Assembly: GCF_002277025.1 (NCBI RefSeq)
Contig: NZ_NIWD01000008.1
Location: 401,514-465,513, forward strand
DNA length: 64,000 bases
Source of the DNA: Sphingopyxis sp. GW247-27LB
GTDB lineage: Bacteria; Pseudomonadota; Alphaproteobacteria; Sphingomonadales; Sphingomonadaceae
Reading direction: 5' to 3'
Below are positions 24,328 to 33,631 of the stretch, piece by piece. The notes under the pieces are model-generated. The model was not told the origin of the DNA. It was given only the letters and a program-made list of their open reading frames with translations, and made no database searches. Every line of letters begins with the position of its first letter. Position 1 is the first letter of the stretch. Position numbers and translations under genes: made by a program.

Positions 24328-26268
24328 ATGCGAGGGACCATCATCCGTCGTTTCCGGCAGGGCGCGAGGAAGCTGCTTCGCGATCAGCGCGGCAACGCCA
24401 TGTTCCTGACCGCCGCGGCGGTCGTGCCGCTGATCGGCTTCGTCGGTTCGGCGGTCGATATCGGCCGCGCCTATATGGCCGAGCTGCGCCTGCAGCAGGC
24501 GTGCGACGCCGGCGTGCTCGCCGGGCGCCGCGCGATGGCGGGCGGCACCTATGATTCGGTCGCCCAGGCCGAAGCCGACAAGATGTTCAATTTCAACTAT
24601 CCGACCGACAGCTACGGCAGCCACGACGTCGGCTTCACCTCGGAAGCGTCGGGCGCGTCGGACGTCACCGGCACCGCCAGCGCGATCCTGCCGACGGCCT
24701 TGATGTACATATTCGGCAAGAGCGAGTTCGACCTTTCGGTGAACTGCACCGCCAAGCTGGAGATTTCCAACGTCGACGTGATGCTGGTGCTCGACGTGAC
24801 CGGGTCGATGTCGCGCGCCAACGGCGACGATACGGTGACCAAGATCGAGGGGCTGCGCACCGCGGCGATCGACTTTTTCGGAACGCTGACCGATGCCGAC
24901 ATCGGCGACGGCCGCCTGCGGTTCGGGGTCGTTCCCTACAGCTCGTCGGTCAATGTCGGCGGTATCCTGATGGCGAAGAATCCCGACTGGTTGTCGGACA
25001 AGGACAAGCTGCCGTCGCGCAAGGCGGTGTTCCGCAAGGAATATGCCGATCCGACGACCGATGTCTCCGACGAATATACGGACGGGCCCATCACCACCGA
25101 TCGCGACTGGACGACCGAAAAGGGCAGCGTGTCGGGCATCCGGAACTCGTCGGAGTGCGAAGCCCTGGTTCCCGATGCGGACAGCCCGCGCCCGAGCGGA
25201 TCGCCCGACTATAACCGCACCGGCGTCTATGAAAGCGGCGACACGCGCGTCACGACCTATCGCACCGAACAGGATTATATCTACCGGGGCCAGCAGGAAT
25301 ATATCTGGTCGAACAAGAAGTGCAGGCTGCGGTACAAGAACTCCTATTTCACGCGGACCTATACCACCACGGTGACCGAAACGAAGAAGGACGTCTTCGA
25401 CAATAAATATCAATATATCGATTTCACGTTTGACGTCAGCCGGGCGAAACTCGGCGAGGCCCTGAAGTCGGACACCGGCGATGGCGGCACCGACATTTCG
25501 ACCTATTGGCAAGGCTGTATCATCGAGCGCTATACCACGCCGTTCGGCCCCACCGAAACCGCGCCCGCCGAAGCCTATGACATGGACATCGACATGGAGC
25601 CGACCAATGTCGGCGACGACTCCGATGACACCAAATGGAAATTGTTCCTGCCCGCCGTCACCTTCGATCGCGGTCAGAAGGGCGAGTTCACCTCGTCGAG
25701 CGATTACAAGAATTTCGTCGAAAAGGGCGGGGATTATGCCGCGTGCCCGGTGCCGGCGATGAACCTGACCGTGATGACCAAAGCCGATGCGGGCACCTTC
25801 GCGAACTATATCAACTCGCTGCAGCCCAAGGGCTATACCTATCACGACGCCGGCATGGCGTGGGGCGCGCGGCTGATGTCGCCGACCGGTCTGTTCAAGA
25901 GCGAGAATGCGACCGCCGACAACGGCCGACCGATCAGCCGTCACATCATCTTCATGACCGACGGCGACATGATGACGCCGCGATCCAACCTGTCGCATCA
26001 AGGCAATGAATCGACGATGCAGCGCATCGGGGCGACCAGCGACGACAATGCCATCGCGCGCCACAACAATCGCTTCGTGCAGCTGTGCAAGGCCGCGCGC
26101 GACCGCGGCATCACCATCTGGGTCGTCTCCTTCGGCGTCGGCAGCAACAGCAACCTCAACAAATGCGCTTCCTCGGGGCAGGCCTATGAAGCCGACGACT
26201 CGGAGGAACTGAACGAGAATTTCCAGGCGATCGCGCGCCAGATCTCGAAGCTGAGGCTGTCGCAGTGA
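24328..26268 (+). CDS. TadG-like pilus assembly protein with von Willebrand A domain
   Basis: 646 residues. The TadG N-terminus (RDQRGNAMFLTAAAVVPLIGFVGSAVDIGRAYM) is a single membrane anchor like that of pseudopilins. A vWA domain follows with MIDAS motif DVTGSMS (residues 156-162) and a later FMTDGD. It carries a long insert (about 230-440) rich in charged and Tyr residues, including several Cys. It would sit in the periplasm bound to a metal and help Flp/Tad pilus assembly or surface adhesion. It starts the three-gene operon with two TadE genes. The 210 bp upstream hold no gene, and no tadA, tadB, tadC or pilin gene is near. Confidence 0.85.
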   Translation: MRGTIIRRFRQGARKLLRDQRGNAMFLTAAAVVPLIGFVGSAVDIGRAYMAELRLQQACDAGVLAGRRAMAGGTYDSVAQAEADKMFNFNYPTDSYGSHDVGFTSEASGASDVTGTASAILPTALMYIFGKSEFDLSVNCTAKLEISNVDVMLVLDVTGSMSRANGDDTVTKIEGLRTAAIDFFGTLTDADIGDGRLRFGVVPYSSSVNVGGILMAKNPDWLSDKDKLPSRKAVFRKEYADPTTDVSDEYTDGPITTDRDWTTEKGSVSGIRNSSECEALVPDADSPRPSGSPDYNRTGVYESGDTRVTTYRTEQDYIYRGQQEYIWSNKKCRLRYKNSYFTRTYTTTVTETKKDVFDNKYQYIDFTFDVSRAKLGEALKSDTGDGGTDISTYWQGCIIERYTTPFGPTETAPAEAYDMDIDMEPTNVGDDSDDTKWKLFLPAVTFDRGQKGEFTSSSDYKNFVEKGGDYAACPVPAMNLTVMTKADAGTFANYINSLQPKGYTYHDAGMAWGARLMSPTGLFKSENATADNGRPISRHIIFMTDGDMMTPRSNLSHQGNESTMQRIGATSDDNAIARHNNRFVQLCKAARDRGITIWVVSFGVGSNSNLNKCASSGQAYEADDSEELNENFQAIARQISKLRLSQ

Positions 26269-26861
26269 CGCGCCTGGCTGCTCTCCTGCGGCGCCTTCGC
26301 TGCGATGAGCGCGCCATCGCGATGGTCGAGTTCGCGCTGACGGCGCCGATCTTCCTGCTCGTCCTGATGGGCATATTCGACTATTCGTGGCAGATGTACG
26401 CGCAGCAGGTGCTGCAGGGCGCGGTCAGCGAGGCCGCGCGCGATTCGACGCTCGAAACCTATGCGGACAGTCAAACCGCCCTCGATACGCGCGTCAGCGA
26501 CCAGGTGCGCCGCGTGTTCCGGAACGCCGACGTCCGCTTCAGCCGCAAATCATACGACCGGTTCGAGCAGGTCGGCATCGAAGAACGCTATACCGACGCC
26601 AACGGCAACGGCAGCTATGACGCCGGCGAATGCTATGACGACAGCAACGGCAACGGCCGATGGGACCCCGACCGCGGCCGCGACGGCAACGGCGGCGCCG
26701 ACGACGTCACCCTCTACACCGTCTCGATGAGCTTCGACCGCGTCCTGCCGGTGTGGCGGATGCTCGGCCAGCCGCAATCGACGACGCTGTCCTATTCGAC
26801 GGTGCTGCGCAACCAGCCGTTCGCCACCGGATCCGACGCCAATCCGGACAGCTGCCCATGA
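26265..26861 (+). CDS. TadE-family pseudopilin with calcium-loop-like insert
   Basis: 198 residues starting with GTG at 26265, overlapping the TadG stop (GTGA). It has the TadE signature RAIAMVEFALTAPIFLLVLMG with the key Glu at 22. Residues 111-147 form an acidic repeat (DANGNGSYDAGE, DSNGNGRWD, DGNGGADD) that resembles EF-hand or thrombospondin-3 type calcium loops, unusual for TadE. It likely belongs to a minor pilin complex with the flanking TadG and TadE. Confidence 0.82.
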   Translation: MTRLAALLRRLRCDERAIAMVEFALTAPIFLLVLMGIFDYSWQMYAQQVLQGAVSEAARDSTLETYADSQTALDTRVSDQVRRVFRNADVRFSRKSYDRFEQVGIEERYTDANGNGSYDAGECYDDSNGNGRWDPDRGRDGNGGADDVTLYTVSMSFDRVLPVWRMLGQPQSTTLSYSTVLRNQPFATGSDANPDSCP

Positions 26862-27526
26862 CCGCGCACGCGCTCCTCGGGCGGCGGGTCCGCGCCGTGA
26901 TCGTGCGTTTCGCGCGGAACATCCGCGCCGCCGTGATCATCGAAATGGCGTTCGTCATCCCCTTTCTGGTGTTGGTCGGGTTCGGCGGCCTCGAAATCGC
27001 CAACCTGACGCTCACCACCACGCGCATCAGCCAGCTTGGCCTCAACACCGCCGACAATGCCTCGCGCATCGCCACGGGCAGCAATCTCGCCCAGCCGCAG
27101 GTACGCGAAGCCGACATCAATGACGTCTTCGCGGGGGTCGAGAAGCAGGCCGGCAATCTCGATTTCCAGCAGCACGGCCGGATCATCCTGTCGAGCCTCG
27201 AGCGCAACAGCGACGGCGGGCAGTGGATTCACTGGCAGCGTTGCTTCGGCGAGCTGAACGCCGATTCGAGCTATGGCGAAGAGGGCGACGGCCAGGATGG
27301 GACGGACTTCCCCGGCATGGGCGCCCGCGGCCGCGAAGTCACCGCGGCGGCGGGTACGGCGGTGATGTTCGTCGAAATCGTCTATGAATATCAGCCGCTT
27401 CTCTACGGCAAGTGGCTGGGCGCCAAGACGATCCGGTCGACCGCCGCGTTCAACATCCGCGAAGCGCGCGATTTGGCGCAGGTCTATAACCCCTCGCCCG
27501 CGGCGACCGCGGCCACCTGTTCCTGA
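26858..27526 (+). CDS. TadE-family pseudopilin
   Basis: 222 residues, ATG at 26858 overlapping the upstream stop (ATGA). The hydrophobic N-terminal segment IRAAVIIEMAFVIPFLVLVGFGGLEIANLTL contains the TadE Glu. The C-terminal half is a soluble domain with two Cys (QRCFGEL near 128 and a final CS). Third gene of the TadG-TadE-TadE operon. Confidence 0.8.
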   Translation: MTAHALLGRRVRAVIVRFARNIRAAVIIEMAFVIPFLVLVGFGGLEIANLTLTTTRISQLGLNTADNASRIATGSNLAQPQVREADINDVFAGVEKQAGNLDFQQHGRIILSSLERNSDGGQWIHWQRCFGELNADSSYGEEGDGQDGTDFPGMGARGREVTAAAGTAVMFVEIVYEYQPLLYGKWLGAKTIRSTAAFNIREARDLAQVYNPSPAATAATCS

Positions 27527-27590
27527 GGCCGGTCGTCCGGCCTCAATCAGGCATTTATCGCGAGCGCCGCGGCTGCTATCGCCCGGATCG

Positions 27591-28499
27591 ATGACCGCGG
27601 CGCATCCTCCCGACAGCCAGCACCAGGGCTTCCTGGCCCTGCTTCCCGCCGCGATGCGGCCCTATGCGCTGCTCGCGCGCTTCGACCGGCCGATCGGCTG
27701 GTGGCTGCTCTATTGGCCCTGCGCGTGGGGGCTCGCGCTCGGCGGCGGCGCGCGCAGTCACTGGACGCTCTTCTTCTGGATGCTGCTCGGCGCGATCGTC
27801 ATGCGCGGCGCGGGCTGCGTCTATAACGACATCGTCGATCGCGATCTCGACGCAAAGGTCGCGCGCACCGCCTCACGCCCCGTCGCGAGCGGGGCGGTGT
27901 CGGTGCGGGGTGCGCTTTTATGGGTGCTGCTGCTGTCGCTCGTCGGGCTGGTCGTGTTGCTCCAACTGCCGCTGCCCGCGCAGGTCGTCGCGCTCGCGAG
28001 CCTCGCGCTCGTCGCCGCCTATCCCTTCATGAAACGGATCACCTGGTGGCCGCAGGCATGGCTCGGCCTCGTGTTCAGCTGGGGTGCGCTCGTCGGCTGG
28101 ATCGCGGTCGGCGGCGGAGACGGGCTGGCGCTGCCATTGCTTTACGCGGGCTCGATCGCCTGGGTGATCGGATATGACACCATCTATGCGCTGCAGGATA
28201 TCGAGGACGACGCGCTCGTCGGGGTGAAATCGAGCGCGCGCGCGATGGGGACGCAGGTGCGCGCCGGGGTGGCGCTCTGTTACGCAACCGCGCTGCTGCT
28301 GTGGGCGGGGGCGCTGTGGACCGTGCGGCCCGATCCGCTGGTGTTCGTCGCGCTGCTGCCCGCGGCGCTGCACCTGACCGGACAGGTGGCGACGCTCGAG
28401 CCGGCGAACGGTAGCGACGCGCTGGCGAAATTCCGCAGCAACCGCTTCGCGGGGCTGCTGGTGTTCGCGGCGATGCTGGTGGTGGGAAGCGCGGGGTAG
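27591..28499 (+). CDS. ubiA: 4-hydroxybenzoate polyprenyltransferase
   Basis: 302 residues with about eight membrane helices and both Asp-rich motifs of UbiA: NDIVDRDLD (first) and YDTIYALQDIEDD (second), plus RFDRPIGWWLLYWPCAWG at the N-terminus. It prenylates 4-hydroxybenzoate in ubiquinone synthesis at the inner membrane. The gene ends directly against the convergent smc stop codon with no space between. Confidence 0.95.
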   Translation: MTAAHPPDSQHQGFLALLPAAMRPYALLARFDRPIGWWLLYWPCAWGLALGGGARSHWTLFFWMLLGAIVMRGAGCVYNDIVDRDLDAKVARTASRPVASGAVSVRGALLWVLLLSLVGLVVLLQLPLPAQVVALASLALVAAYPFMKRITWWPQAWLGLVFSWGALVGWIAVGGGDGLALPLLYAGSIAWVIGYDTIYALQDIEDDALVGVKSSARAMGTQVRAGVALCYATALLLWAGALWTVRPDPLVFVALLPAALHLTGQVATLEPANGSDALAKFRSNRFAGLLVFAAMLVVGSAG

Positions 28500-31400
28500 C
28501 TATTCCGCCGCAAGCAGTTCCTCGGCGCCGCCGAGGTCGACCGAGACGAGGCGACTGACGCCCCTTTCGATCATCGTCACCCCGAACAGCCGGTGCATGC
28601 GCGCCATCGTCACCGCATTGTGGGTGACGATGAGGTAGCGGGTGTTGGTCTCGCGCGTCATGCGGTCGAGGAGGTCGCAGAAGCGCTCGATATTGGCGTC
28701 GTCGAGCGGCGCGTCGACCTCGTCGAGGACGCAGATCGGCGCGGGATTGGTGAGGAAGAGGCCGAAGATCAGCGCCACGGCGGTCAGCGCCTGCTCGCCG
28801 CCCGAAAGCAGGGTCAGCGTGCCGAGGCGCTTGCCCGGCGGCTGCGCCATGATCTCGAGTCCGGCCTCCAAGGGATCGTCCGAATCGACGAGTTCGAGAT
28901 GCGCCTGGCCGCCGTTGAACAGCGTGGTGAAGAGGCGCTGGAAATGGGTGTTCACTGCCTCGAAGGCCGCGAGGAGTCGGACGCGGCCCTCGCGGTTCAG
29001 ATTGCCGATCGAGCCGCGCAGACGGTTCACCGCCTGCTGCAGCTCCTCGATTTCGGCGGCGTTCCTCTCGCGCTCGGTATCGAGCTCGGCGAGTTCGTCG
29101 GCGGCGACGAGATTGACCGGGCCCAGCCGCTCGCGGTCGGCGATCAGCCGGTCGTGCTGCGCCGATTCGGCGCCCGCGTCGCCGACGCCATCGCTTTCGA
29201 AGCCCGCCTTCTGCGGCAGGAGCGGCGGCGGGCATTCGAAGCGCTCGCCCGACAGGCGGCCCATTTCGATGCGGCGCAGCTCGGCATTTTCGGAGCGTGC
29301 GACCGCGCCGGCGCGGGTTTCGCGCGCCGCGGCGACGCGCTCGCGCACCGTGGTGAGCGCCGCCTCGGCTTCGCGCAGCGCCGCCTCAGCCTCGCGTTCG
29401 CGCGTCTCGGCCTCGGCGACCTGCTCGCGCAAGGCCGCCTGCCGCGTCTCGGCGGCGGCGCGGTCGGCGGCGAGCCTGTCGGGCAGATCGGCGAGCTTCG
29501 CGGCCTCGGCGGCGAGCGCGTCGGCGCGCTTGTCCATGTCGGCGACGCGGCGCGCCGCCTCGCCGGCGCGCGCCTTCCAGCTCTTGATCTCGGCGCTGAC
29601 GACCGCCTGGCGTTCGCTGAGCGCCGCAAGCGCGCGGTCGTGGTCGGCGAGCGCGCCCTGCGCGGCGCCGGCATCGGTGCGCGCGCGGTCGGTGTCGGCC
29701 TCGGCGCCATCGAGCGCGACGCGGGCGATCGCCTCGTCGGGAAGCGCGGCGAGCGCCGCCTCGTGCGCCGCGAGTTGTTCGCCCGCTTCCTTGGCCGCGG
29801 CGGCGATTTCGGCGAGGCGGCCCGCGAACAGCGCGGCGGCGCTCTGATGACGATCGAGCGCGGCCTGCGCCTGATCGGCGGCGCGCAGCGCGCCGCGCCG
29901 AGTCTCATCGGCGTCGGCGAGCGCCTTGCGCGCGGCGGCGGCGGCCTCGGTGCGCGCGGTGAGGGCGAGGGCAGCCTTTTCGCGCCGGTCGCGCAGTTCC
30001 TGGACCCCCAGTTCGACCCCGGGGCGCTGCGCCGCGAGCGCGTCGAGGCGGTTCTGGCGCTGCAATCTCTCGCTCGCCGTCGCGCCGTCGCCGCGGGTCA
30101 CGAAGCCGTCCCAGCGGCGCATCACCCCGTCGAGCGTCACGAGGCGCTGGCCGACAGCGAGCGGCTGGCCGGCGTCGTTTTCGGCGATTGCGACCTGCGC
30201 CAGACGGCGCGTGAGCGCGCGCGGCGCCTCGGCGACCTCGGTGAGCGCGCGCGTGCCGGCGGGCAGTGCGGGGTCGTTCCTGGGCGTTTCGGCGCCGCGC
30301 CAGCTTCGCGCCGCGTCGGCACCGGTGCCCGCGTCGAGATCGTCGCCGAGCGCCGCGGCGAGCGCGGCCTCATAGCCCGGCTTCACCTTGATCCGGTCGA
30401 GGACCCGGTCGGCGTCGCTGCGCGCGGCGGCGAGCGCGCGTTCGAGCGTCGTCGCCTCGCCTTCGAGCGCGGCGAGCGCGGCGCGCGCTTCGGCGAGCGC
30501 GGCATCGAGCGCGGCGAGGTCGGCGGTGGCGGCCCCGCGGTCGGCGTCGGCGGCGGTGAGCGCGGCCTCGGCGTCGGCGATCGCGGCTTCGGCGCGCTCG
30601 GCGTCGCGCGCGCTTTCCTGGACGGTCGCAGCGAGCGCGTCGCTGTCGCCGAGTGCGGCGACCTCGGCCTCGACCCGCGCGCCTTCGCTCGCGATCCGCC
30701 GCACCGCCGCCTCGGCGCCGTCGCGGGCGCCGAGCGCGACGCGCCGGTCCGCCGCTTCGCTCGCGGCCTTCGCGCGCGCCTGCGCCAGCGCGACCTCGGC
30801 ATCGCGCAGCCGCGCCTGCGCCGCCTGATGCGCCTCGACCAGCGCGGCCTTGCCGGCGTCGTGCGCGGCGATGCTCTGCGCAAGGGCTTTGCCCTCGCTA
30901 TCGAGCGCGGTCAGCGCGCCATGCGCGTCGCGCGCGAGTTCGCCCTCGCGCTCCCGGTCGTCGGCGAGCCGCGCCTGTTGCGCCATAAGGTCGTCGATCC
31001 GCTGGCGCGCCGCGCGTTCCTCGCCGGTCAGGCGGACCTGCGTCGCGGTCGCCTCGGCGAGCGCATCGCGCTGCGCCTGCGCGTCGGCGCGCGCCGAGGC
31101 GACGCGGGTCGCGACCTCGGTCTGCGCGCGCGACAGGAGTTCCAGCTCGTCCTGCGCCGCCTTGACTGCCGCCTCGGCGGCATCGGCGTCGCGGCGCGCC
31201 TGGTCGGCGGCCGCGGCCGCGTCGCGCCAGCGCGCGTAGATCAGCCGCGCCTCGGCGACGCGGATCTCGTCGCTGAGCTTCTTATAGCGCTCGGCGGCGC
31301 GCGCCTGGCGACGGAGCGCGTTCGCGCGCACCTCCATGTCGGCGACGATTTCCGACAGGCGCGCGAGGTTGGTCTCGGTCGCGCGCAGCTTCTGCTCGGC

Positions 31401-31946
31401 GTCCTTGCGGCGGACGTGGAGGCCCGCGATGCCCGCCGCCTCTTCCAGCATCGCGCGCCGGTCGGTCGGCTTCGCGGCGATGACGTTGGCGATCTTGCCC
31501 TGGCTGACGAGCGCGGGGCTGTGCGCGCCGGTCGCGGCGTCGGCAAAGATCAGCGCGACGTCCTTCGCACGCACGTCGCGCCCGTTGGCGCGATAGGCGC
31601 TGCCCGCGCCGCGCTCGATACGGCGGATGATCTCGAGCTCGCGGGAACCCTCGTTGGCGTCGGAAAGGCCCGCGACGAGCGCCCCCTCGGTGTCGCAGTG
31701 GATCGCGACCTCGGCGAAATCGCGCGCCGGGCGCGACGAGGTGCCGGCGAAGATCACATCCTCCATCCCGCCGCCGCGCATCGACTTGGGGCTGGATTCG
31801 CCCATGACCCAGCGGATCGCTTCCAGAAGGTTCGACTTGCCGCAGCCGTTGGGGCCGACGACGCCCGTCAGCCCGGGCTCGATGCGCAGCTCGGTGGGTT
31901 CGACGAAGCTCTTGAAACCGGTCAGGCGCAGCCGCTTTATCTGCAC
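28500..31946 (-). CDS. smc: Chromosome segregation ATPase SMC
   Basis: 1148 residues: an N-terminal ATPase half with Walker A GPNGCGKSN near residue 35, a long Ala/Glu/Arg coiled coil (about 170-500), a hinge (about 505-650, TRALTEVAEAPRALTRRLAQV...), a second coiled coil, and the C-terminal half with the ABC signature LSGGEQALTAVALIFGLF and Walker B PICVLDEVDAPLDD. It forms the condensin that organises the chromosome. The start at 31946 gives the canonical MQIKRLRLTGFKSF. A single gene; a long open frame on the opposite strand is a codon-bias shadow. Confidence 0.97.
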   Translation of the reverse strand: MQIKRLRLTGFKSFVEPTELRIEPGLTGVVGPNGCGKSNLLEAIRWVMGESSPKSMRGGGMEDVIFAGTSSRPARDFAEVAIHCDTEGALVAGLSDANEGSRELEIIRRIERGAGSAYRANGRDVRAKDVALIFADAATGAHSPALVSQGKIANVIAAKPTDRRAMLEEAAGIAGLHVRRKDAEQKLRATETNLARLSEIVADMEVRANALRRQARAAERYKKLSDEIRVAEARLIYARWRDAAAAADQARRDADAAEAAVKAAQDELELLSRAQTEVATRVASARADAQAQRDALAEATATQVRLTGEERAARQRIDDLMAQQARLADDREREGELARDAHGALTALDSEGKALAQSIAAHDAGKAALVEAHQAAQARLRDAEVALAQARAKAASEAADRRVALGARDGAEAAVRRIASEGARVEAEVAALGDSDALAATVQESARDAERAEAAIADAEAALTAADADRGAATADLAALDAALAEARAALAALEGEATTLERALAAARSDADRVLDRIKVKPGYEAALAAALGDDLDAGTGADAARSWRGAETPRNDPALPAGTRALTEVAEAPRALTRRLAQVAIAENDAGQPLAVGQRLVTLDGVMRRWDGFVTRGDGATASERLQRQNRLDALAAQRPGVELGVQELRDRREKAALALTARTEAAAAARKALADADETRRGALRAADQAQAALDRHQSAAALFAGRLAEIAAAAKEAGEQLAAHEAALAALPDEAIARVALDGAEADTDRARTDAGAAQGALADHDRALAALSERQAVVSAEIKSWKARAGEAARRVADMDKRADALAAEAAKLADLPDRLAADRAAAETRQAALREQVAEAETREREAEAALREAEAALTTVRERVAAARETRAGAVARSENAELRRIEMGRLSGERFECPPPLLPQKAGFESDGVGDAGAESAQHDRLIADRERLGPVNLVAADELAELDTERERNAAEIEELQQAVNRLRGSIGNLNREGRVRLLAAFEAVNTHFQRLFTTLFNGGQAHLELVDSDDPLEAGLEIMAQPPGKRLGTLTLLSGGEQALTAVALIFGLFLTNPAPICVLDEVDAPLDDANIERFCDLLDRMTRETNTRYLIVTHNAVTMARMHRLFGVTMIERGVSRLVSVDLGGAEELLAAE

Positions 31947-32061
31947 GAGGCCACCTCGCGCAGATCGTCGAATCGCAGGCGTTGCAACCGTTCCGTCACA
32001 TATCCCCCTAAAGCGCCGTCATGCCGCGCGGGGGAGGGAGTCGCAAGGGGGTTGAGACGGA

Positions 32062-32086
32062 AAGCCCCTCCCCTTCCGGGGAGGGG
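32062..32086. repeat. Single hairpin arm of the CCCCTCCCC intergenic repeat family
   Basis: A perfect hairpin (CCCCTCCCC, TTCC loop region, GGGGAGGGG) identical in layout to one arm of the 9443 element, sitting between smc and the upstream DsbA-like gene. It may be a solo copy or act as a terminator. Confidence 0.6.
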
Positions 32087-32097
32087 TGAGCATAGGA

Positions 32098-32850
32098 TCA
32101 GCGCGCGCCCATCGTGCGCAGGCGGTCGCGCATCAGGGGCCAGGTGGCGATGCCCTCGGCGACCTGGCCGTTGATGACGAAGGTCGGCGTGCCCTGGACA
32201 TTATATTGCTGCTGGGCGTTGTTCGTGCCGTCCTCGAGCTTCTTGATGCCGTCGAGGTTGGCGAGGCAGGCGTTGACCTGTTCGCCGGTCATGCCGCGCG
32301 ATTGGAAGAACTGGTCGAGCTTCATCGCCTTGGCGAGCTGCTGGAAGCGGACGCCGGGGGCCGACTTCATCGCCGCTTCATAGCCTTGCGGATTGGCCTG
32401 CGCCGCCGCGAAGATCTCGGCCTGCGACGCGAAGGTGCTCTGCGTCAGCGGGAAATAGCGCTCGGGCGGGGCGCAATGGGTGATCGCGGCGGCGGTGAGG
32501 TCGATGCCGTCGCGGATGAAGTTCCGAAGTTCGAGGCTGACGCGGCCGGTGTCGATGAAGTCGCGTTTCAGTTCGTCATGGCTCTCGGTCGCGAAATCGG
32601 CGCAGTGCGGACAAGTCAGCGACGCGAATTCGATGATCTTGACCGGTGCGTCGGGGTTGCCCATCACATGGCCGCCTTCGGGCGTCACGGCGACGACGTC
32701 GGACCAGCTCTTGCCGGCGGGGGCGGCGACCTTCGCGATCACCTCCTGCTGCTTGGCGGGGTCGGTCTTGCTGTCGCCGCAGGCGGCTAGGGCGAAAGCG
32801 CCGAGCGAGGCGAGGAGCGCGATGCGCAGCGTGGGCAAGGTCTTGGACAC
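32098..32850 (-). CDS. DsbA-family thiol oxidoreductase lipoprotein
   Basis: 250 residues with a lipoprotein signal (LGAFALAACG) and a thioredoxin-fold DsbA/BdbD-type domain. The active site is SLTCPHCADFATESH and the cis-Pro loop is VQGTPTFVINGQ. A helical insert with further Cys (THCAPPE, NACLANL) lies between. It should oxidise or isomerise exported proteins at the inner membrane. It is 34 bp downstream of a second DsbA-like gene of the same kind, and both follow the dciA-like gene. Confidence 0.88.
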   Translation of the reverse strand: MSKTLPTLRIALLASLGAFALAACGDSKTDPAKQQEVIAKVAAPAGKSWSDVVAVTPEGGHVMGNPDAPVKIIEFASLTCPHCADFATESHDELKRDFIDTGRVSLELRNFIRDGIDLTAAAITHCAPPERYFPLTQSTFASQAEIFAAAQANPQGYEAAMKSAPGVRFQQLAKAMKLDQFFQSRGMTGEQVNACLANLDGIKKLEDGTNNAQQQYNVQGTPTFVINGQVAEGIATWPLMRDRLRTMGAR

Positions 32851-32884
32851 GGTCTTCTCCGTCTGGTCGTGATGGGGAGCGTCT

Positions 32885-33631
32885 TTACTTCTGCTTGAGC
32901 GCCGCGTCGAGAACCGGTTTGAGGTCGGCCCAATGGCCGACTTCGGTCTTGCGGCCGTTGACGAAGAAGGTCGGGGTGCCCGCGACCTTGTCGGCGTTCA
33001 TGCCGATGCTGGTCATCCCCATCAGCTCGGCCTCGGCGACGCCGCTGGAAAGGCAGGCGTCGAGCTGCGCCGCCGTATAGCCGCGCGCGCGCATCAGCGC
33101 GTCGAGCCCGGTGTCGGCGGCCATCCGCCGCGTCCGGTCGCCGAGCGAGCCCTGATACCAGGGCGCCTGCTGCGCCTGCGTCATCTTCGCGGCCTTGCCG
33201 AGCCAGGCCGGCTGCGCGGCGAAGATCGCCTGGTGATTGGCGAGGAAGGCCTTGGGGCCGCCGCAGCGCGCAAGCATCGCCGCGGCCATGTCGAGCGGGT
33301 CGCGGATCAGGTTGCGATATTCGAACAGGACGAGGCCGCGGTCGACATATTGGGTCTTGAGCGCGGTGCCCGATTCCTTCGCGAACTCGGCGCAATGCGA
33401 GCAGGTGTAGCTGAAATATTCGACCAGCTTCACTTTCGCCTGCGGGTTGCCGACGCTGTAGGCGCCGATCGCGCTTTCGGCGACGGTCGCCGACCAGCGC
33501 GGGCCGGCGGGCTTGGCGGGCGCTGCGGCGACGAGCAATGCGAGCGCGGCGGCGGACAGCGCCGCGACGGCCGAGCGGCGCGGCAGCGATGCGATGGCGA
33601 TAGGGAACATGGTCGGGCCGGGTCTTTCCAT
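32885..33631 (-). CDS. DsbA-family thiol oxidoreductase, exported
   Basis: 248 residues from the ATG at 33631, which shares one base with the upstream dciA-like stop (TGATG). After a signal peptide (AVAALSAAALALLVAAAPAKP) comes the DsbA fold with active site SYTCSHCAEFAKES and cis-Pro loop VAGTPTFFVNGRK. The CSHC dipeptide differs from the CPHC of its neighbour, so the pair may have different redox potentials. A later Met (33610) is a possible alternative start. Confidence 0.87.
   Translation of the reverse strand: MERPGPTMFPIAIASLPRRSAVAALSAAALALLVAAAPAKPAGPRWSATVAESAIGAYSVGNPQAKVKLVEYFSYTCSHCAEFAKESGTALKTQYVDRGLVLFEYRNLIRDPLDMAAAMLARCGGPKAFLANHQAIFAAQPAWLGKAAKMTQAQQAPWYQGSLGDRTRRMAADTGLDALMRARGYTAAQLDACLSSGVAEAELMGMTSIGMNADKVAGTPTFFVNGRKTEVGHWADLKPVLDAALKQK

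Noticed and set aside
28593..32174. 1193-codon open frame on the plus strand
   Set aside because: Exact antisense of smc with no domain and composition dictated by the GC-rich third positions of smc.
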